Program-made: the position numbers and the translations under genes | Notes under the pieces: model-generated | What the model was told of the DNA's origin: nothing | The model's database searches: none | What the model saw: only the letters and a program-made list of their open reading frames with translations | Assembly (NCBI GenBank): GCA_024640465.1 | Contig: JAHEEX010000005.1 | Location: forward strand, 1 to 42,895 | DNA: 42,895 bases | Reading direction: 5' to 3' | DNA from: Sphingobacteriales bacterium | GTDB taxonomy: Bacteria; Bacteroidota; Bacteroidia; Chitinophagales; Chitinophagaceae | Shown: positions 39,420 to 42,895 of the stretch, piece after piece | Numbering within the stretch: position 1 is the stretch's first letter | Layout: every line of letters starts with the position of its first letter

Positions 39420-39477
39420 GATATTTTGTATGTTACTAAATATGTCTAAAGCCTTCCGGAAGCGGAAGGTTTTTTTT
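39409..39477 (+). promoter_or_regulatory. candidate transcription attenuator: antiterminator (39409-39458) vs terminator (39452-39477)
   Basis: cggaagg (39409-39415) and cggaagg (39463-39469) both complement ccttccg (39452-39458); the second pairing has loop GAAG and is followed by T8. Confidence 0.7.
39452..39477 (+). terminator. intrinsic terminator in the asd 5' leader
   Basis: ccttccg-gaag-cggaagg-tttttttt; oriented on the + strand, 57 nt upstream of the asd ATG. Confidence 0.85.
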
Positions 39478-39534
39478 ATAATCCATTTTTAAACAATAAA
39501 ACTTCCTCTGAAAAGGGGATGAAAGGAGGACCAA

Positions 39535-40542
39535 ATGAAAGTTGCTGTAGTTGGCGCCACCGGACTGGTGGGCACAAAAATGTTAGCTGTTCTGGCAGAA
39601 AGAAATTTTCCTGTAGACGAACTCATTCCTGTTGCATCAGAGAAATCCATTGGAAAGGAAGTCTTCTATAAAGGGAAAGCATTTAAGGTAGTGGGCGTGC
39701 AGGAAGCCATTGCAGCTAAACCGGATGTAGCCCTCTTTTCCGCAGGAGGCAGTACCTCATTGGAACAGGCACCTCTTTTTGCTGCGGCAGGGATAACTGT
39801 AATTGACAATTCTTCTGCATGGCGGATGGACCCTACAAAAAAACTGGTTGTGCCAGAGATCAATGCAGGTGAATTAACCCGTAATGATAAGATTATTGCC
39901 AATCCAAACTGCTCTACAATTCAGATGGTGGTTGCATTGAACCCATTACACAGGAAATATACAATAAAAAGGATCGTTGTTTCAACATATCAGAGTGTTA
40001 CAGGTACCGGTAAAAAGGCGGTGGATCAATTGATGGGAGAACGTCAAAAAGCAGTACAGGGAAGTGCTGCAGATTACCCGATGGCCTATAAATATCCTAT
40101 TGATCTTAACGTTATCCCCCAGATTGATGTATTTCTTGAAAATGGATATACGAAAGAAGAAATGAAGATGGTGAATGAAACTAAAAAAATAATGGGCGAT
40201 AATTCCATCCAGGTTACAGCAACTACAGTACGCATTCCCGTTATGGGCGGACACAGCGAAAGTGTAAATGTGGAATTTGAACATGAATTTGATTTGGCTG
40301 AACTTCGAAACCTCCTGATCAGTGCGCCAGGTGTTGTGGTAGTGGACGATCCTTCTAACCAACAGTATCCAATGCCCATGGATGCACACGAAAGGGACGA
40401 GGTTTTTGTTGGCCGGCTGAGAAGGGATGAAACGCAACCCAAAACGTTGAATATGTGGATCGTATCTGATAACCTTCGTAAGGGAGCGGCTACAAACGCG
40501 GTTCAGATTGCAGAGTATCTTGCTGCTAAGGGATTGTTATAG
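39535..40542 (+). CDS. asd: aspartate-semialdehyde dehydrogenase
   Basis: 335 aa; KVAVVGATGLVGTKMLAVL, VPEINAGEL, NPNCSTIQMVVALNPL (catalytic Cys), STYQSVTGTGKKA, GHSESVNVEFE. Confidence 0.96.
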   Translation: MKVAVVGATGLVGTKMLAVLAERNFPVDELIPVASEKSIGKEVFYKGKAFKVVGVQEAIAAKPDVALFSAGGSTSLEQAPLFAAAGITVIDNSSAWRMDPTKKLVVPEINAGELTRNDKIIANPNCSTIQMVVALNPLHRKYTIKRIVVSTYQSVTGTGKKAVDQLMGERQKAVQGSAADYPMAYKYPIDLNVIPQIDVFLENGYTKEEMKMVNETKKIMGDNSIQVTATTVRIPVMGGHSESVNVEFEHEFDLAELRNLLISAPGVVVVDDPSNQQYPMPMDAHERDEVFVGRLRRDETQPKTLNMWIVSDNLRKGAATNAVQIAEYLAAKGLL

Positions 40543-40543
40543 T

Positions 40544-40574
40544 TTAACCGCAAAGAAATTAATGGCGCTAAGAA
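40544..40574. repeat. dispersed repeat TTAACCGCAAAG-N10-CGCTAAGAA, copy 2
   Basis: Matches 19653-19683 with the same 10-nt spacing. Confidence 0.7.
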
Positions 40575-40582
40575 TTATGCTG

Positions 40583-41251
40583 TTAATCTTTTATTGCCCG
40601 GTTAATGAATTCAATCAGTGGTTGCAATGCCTGCAATGCAGCCACTGATTTTTTTACTAATTCAGGGTCTGTTAATTCATTATCCGCTATTGGTTTCATG
40701 GCGGTGAAACTTTTTAGTTTCAGGAATTCTGCTGCAGGGTTATCTGCTTCATATCCTTTTGGTACACGTTGCAGTTTATAGTCCTCACCTTCGTATATTT
40801 CGCCATATGCTTTTTTGAAACCAGCCGCCCCGGTAATTTTCTTAAACTCATTAAAGCAATAGTCGATCTCCTGCCTTACCTGAGCCAGTTCTTTTGGCAT
40901 GGGCATCCAAAGTCCGCCACCAATAAAAGATGCCCCGGGTTCCAGGTGGAAATAATAACCTGCGAGGTTTGATTTCTTTCCGCCCTTATTGATAAATGCG
41001 CCAAAATTGCTTTTGTATGGAGATTTATCTTTCGAAAAACGTACATCCCGGTTTATCCGGAACATACATTCTTTGGCTTTTATTCCTCCGATTGTTTCGT
41101 CAGATTTTGCCAGTTTGTCTATCACCTGCTGGATAAATGTTTCATAGTCTTTTTTTGCTGTTTCGTAAATAGGTCTGTTGGCATCAAACCAGGGTTTGTT
41201 GTTATTCTTTTTCAGGTTTTTCAGAAACTTTATGGTAGCTGGCTGAAGCAT
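40583..41251 (-). CDS. DUF2461 family protein (TIGR02453)
   Basis: 222 aa; FLKNLKKNNNKPWFDANRPIYE, FRINRDVRFSKDKSPYKSNFGAFI, GYYFHLEPGASFIGGGLWMP. Confidence 0.93.
   Translation of the reverse strand: MLQPATIKFLKNLKKNNNKPWFDANRPIYETAKKDYETFIQQVIDKLAKSDETIGGIKAKECMFRINRDVRFSKDKSPYKSNFGAFINKGGKKSNLAGYYFHLEPGASFIGGGLWMPMPKELAQVRQEIDYCFNEFKKITGAAGFKKAYGEIYEGEDYKLQRVPKGYEADNPAAEFLKLKSFTAMKPIADNELTDPELVKKSVAALQALQPLIEFINRAIKD
40613..40655 (+). terminator. intrinsic terminator for asd located inside the convergent DUF2461 coding sequence
   Basis: aatcagtggttgca (40613-40626) / tgcagccactgatt (40637-40650), 13 of 14 plus G-U, followed by a T-run to 40655. Confidence 0.75.
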
Positions 41252-41274
41252 ATGAATTGATTAAAAAATGAACA

Positions 41275-41357
41275 TAAAAAATCGCGCAAATGGCATGTAT
41301 GGTATTCGCTTTCAAAAAGGGTTTGCGAATATACCAAACGTGTTTATCTGCGCGATT
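41275..41357 (-). terminator. long imperfect hairpin with minus-strand U-run downstream of the HNH gene
   Basis: aatcgcgca...tggtat-tcgc (41280-41309) vs gcgaatatacca...tgcgcgatt (41324-41356); minus strand reads tgcgcgattttttatg after the stem. Confidence 0.65.
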
Positions 41358-41378
41358 GGACATGGATAAGAAACGGGA

Positions 41379-41939
41379 TTAAATCCTTCCCCAGTTCTCT
41401 CCGCTTTTAATACGATACAATGTCATCTCACTAACGCCATATTTTTCTGCCAGTTGACGATAAGTGAGTTTACGTTTCGGATCTTCCAGTAATTTTTTTA
41501 TGGACTTAACCTGAGTAGCATTGAGCTTAAGGCCAACAGTCCTCGAAGCCTGCACAGCTTTATAAGCTATTTTGGCTGGTGATTTTTGCTGATGTTTGGC
41601 TACTTCTTCCTGTGTTGCCCACTTCAGGTTCGCTGCACGATTATCCAGTTTATTGTGATTGGTGTGCACAACGAATTTATGTTTGGGCGATGCTTTCTTT
41701 TGGAACAGTTTAGCCACTTCACGATGTATATAAATCGTTCCCTTGCTATTGGGCCTGTGCAGATTCAAGCTGCGGTAACCAGTGGTTAATGAACCATTCA
41801 GCAATTTACCATCTTCCAGAACGTCGTCAGTATAACTGGCAACCCTGCCGTGACTGGACACAGCATATTTTTTTCTAAGCTCTTTCCATCCCGGAAATTG
41901 CAAAGATTTCCAGACTTCGCCGGCTATTTTTTTAATCAT
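41379..41939 (-). CDS. free-standing NUMOD4 / HNH endonuclease-like protein with C-terminal HTH
   Basis: 186 aa; EVWKSLQFPGWKELRKKYAVSSHGRVAS (NUMOD4), VVHTNHNKLDNRAANLKWATQEE (HNH_3), LTYRQLAEKYGVSEMTLYRIKSGENW (HTH). Confidence 0.85.
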   Translation of the reverse strand: MIKKIAGEVWKSLQFPGWKELRKKYAVSSHGRVASYTDDVLEDGKLLNGSLTTGYRSLNLHRPNSKGTIYIHREVAKLFQKKASPKHKFVVHTNHNKLDNRAANLKWATQEEVAKHQQKSPAKIAYKAVQASRTVGLKLNATQVKSIKKLLEDPKRKLTYRQLAEKYGVSEMTLYRIKSGENWGRI

Positions 41940-41955
41940 GAGACTGATTTTTAGA

Positions 41956-41978
41956 ATTCTAATTTACTAAATTAGAAT
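41956..41978. promoter_or_regulatory. 23-bp palindrome upstream of the HNH gene (candidate operator)
   Basis: attctaattt-act-aaattagaat, perfect 10-bp arms, 16 bp upstream of the ATG. Confidence 0.6.
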
Positions 41979-42044
41979 GGCAACCAAGAATAAATTTTTC
42001 TAATACAAAGATATAGAAACATCTGGCTGAAAGGGTTTCTTTCA

Positions 42045-42895
42045 TTACAGTGCCCCATAACCGGATATTTTCATAAAAGCGTCTTCATCGAGTATATGTA
42101 TCTGTGGTATTTTTCTGGCTTTTTCCAGTTTTGAGCCGGCATCTTCACCAACCACCAGGTAGTTTAGTTTGCTGCTAACCCCTGAAAGTAGTTTACCACC
42201 TTGTTTTTCCACCAATTCTTCCGCTTCAGATCTTTTCATTTTCTGTAAAGTCCCTGTAAACAGGAAGGTTTTGCCCAGAAGGCTTCCCCCCCTGGCAGTT
42301 TCTTTCTGGCTTTCCAGTGTAAGGCCCATTTTTTCCAGTTGCTTTAGCATCTTTATATTATCTGCATTATGGAAGAACTGGTAAATACTTTCTGCTACCT
42401 TAACACCAACATCTTCGATCTGAAGCAGTTCTTCTTTTGAATAATCGGCCAGCTTCATCAGGTGGCTGGTATGTTGGGCCAGGGCTTTAGCGGTTGTTTC
42501 ACCCACATATCGGATCCCCAAAGCGTTTATAAGCCTGTGCAAAGGCTGGGATTTTGATTTCTCAATTGCCTCCTGCAAGTTGGATACTGATTTATCACCC
42601 ATACCTTCCATATTACGCATCTCCTTATAAGGGAGCATATAAAGAGAAGGAACATCGGTTATCCATCCCAGTTCGAAGAATTTCCTAATATTGGCTTCCC
42701 CCAAGCCCCTTATATCCATGGCATCTTTACTGGTGAAGTGGATGATCCTTTCCACCACCTGGGCCTTACAGTTCATGTTTGGACATCGCCATACGGCTTC
42801 TTCTTCGGGTTTATAGAGCAGATCACCACATACGGGGCAATGTTTAGGGAAATGGATAATTTTTTCATCTCCAGATCTGATATCGGCCAGGGATT
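42045..42895 (-). CDS. ligA: NAD-dependent DNA ligase, C-terminal part (truncated by window edge)
   Basis: Minus-strand reading extends the listed 243-aa ORF to the edge: SLADIRSGDEKIIHFPKHCPVCGDLLYKPEEEAVWRCPNMNCKAQVVERIIHF (zinc finger), then HhH and BRCT domain (GGSLLGKTFLFTGTLQKMKRSEAEELVEKQGGKLLSGVSSKLNYLVVGEDAGSKLEKA). Confidence 0.95.
   Translation of the reverse strand, partial: SLADIRSGDEKIIHFPKHCPVCGDLLYKPEEEAVWRCPNMNCKAQVVERIIHFTSKDAMDIRGLGEANIRKFFELGWITDVPSLYMLPYKEMRNMEGMGDKSVSNLQEAIEKSKSQPLHRLINALGIRYVGETTAKALAQHTSHLMKLADYSKEELLQIEDVGVKVAESIYQFFHNADNIKMLKQLEKMGLTLESQKETARGGSLLGKTFLFTGTLQKMKRSEAEELVEKQGGKLLSGVSSKLNYLVVGEDAGSKLEKARKIPQIHILDEDAFMKISGYGAL

Overview
This 42.9 kb window looks like a Bacteroidota chromosome, probably Chitinophagaceae-like (inferred from gene families, TAnnTTTG-type promoter motifs and intergenic repeat style; no search was run). 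Most of it is core or housekeeping sequence. In order: cysS (partial), an EEP-family phosphohydrolase, two adjacent rhomboid proteins, rlmD, a TlpA-like thioredoxin, a double-parvulin PPIase, metF, lptB, a GH3-family protein, fabG, a SulP transporter with a beta-carbonic anhydrase, DUF2490, an enoyl-CoA hydratase with paaZ, a DUF1569/DinB-like protein, adk, msrB, a YceI protein, a frameshifted sortilin/BNR-repeat protein, an aminotransferase, a glycosyltransferase, an EamA transporter, two amidohydrolase-fold proteins, GxxExxY, a SixA-like phosphatase, a PfkB kinase, a lamin-tail protein, asd, DUF2461, a NUMOD4/HNH protein and ligA (partial). No rRNA, tRNA or CRISPR array was recognised. The strongest unexplained signals are: (1) an apparent transcription attenuator upstream of asd, with a near-leaderless Lys-rich 20-aa leader ORF, mutually exclusive antiterminator and terminator pairings, and a consensus-like promoter; (2) a GxxExxY (PD-(D/E)XK-like) gene preceded by an 86-bp near-perfect hairpin and followed by a copy of one hairpin arm; (3) an active-type rhomboid next to a paralogue whose catalytic Ser is Ala; (4) a multi-armed MITE-like intergenic element; (5) a shared upstream element in front of two unlinked secreted-protein genes; (6) an unlisted 44-aa lipoprotein; and (7) a 1-nt frameshift in a G-run of the sortilin-like gene.
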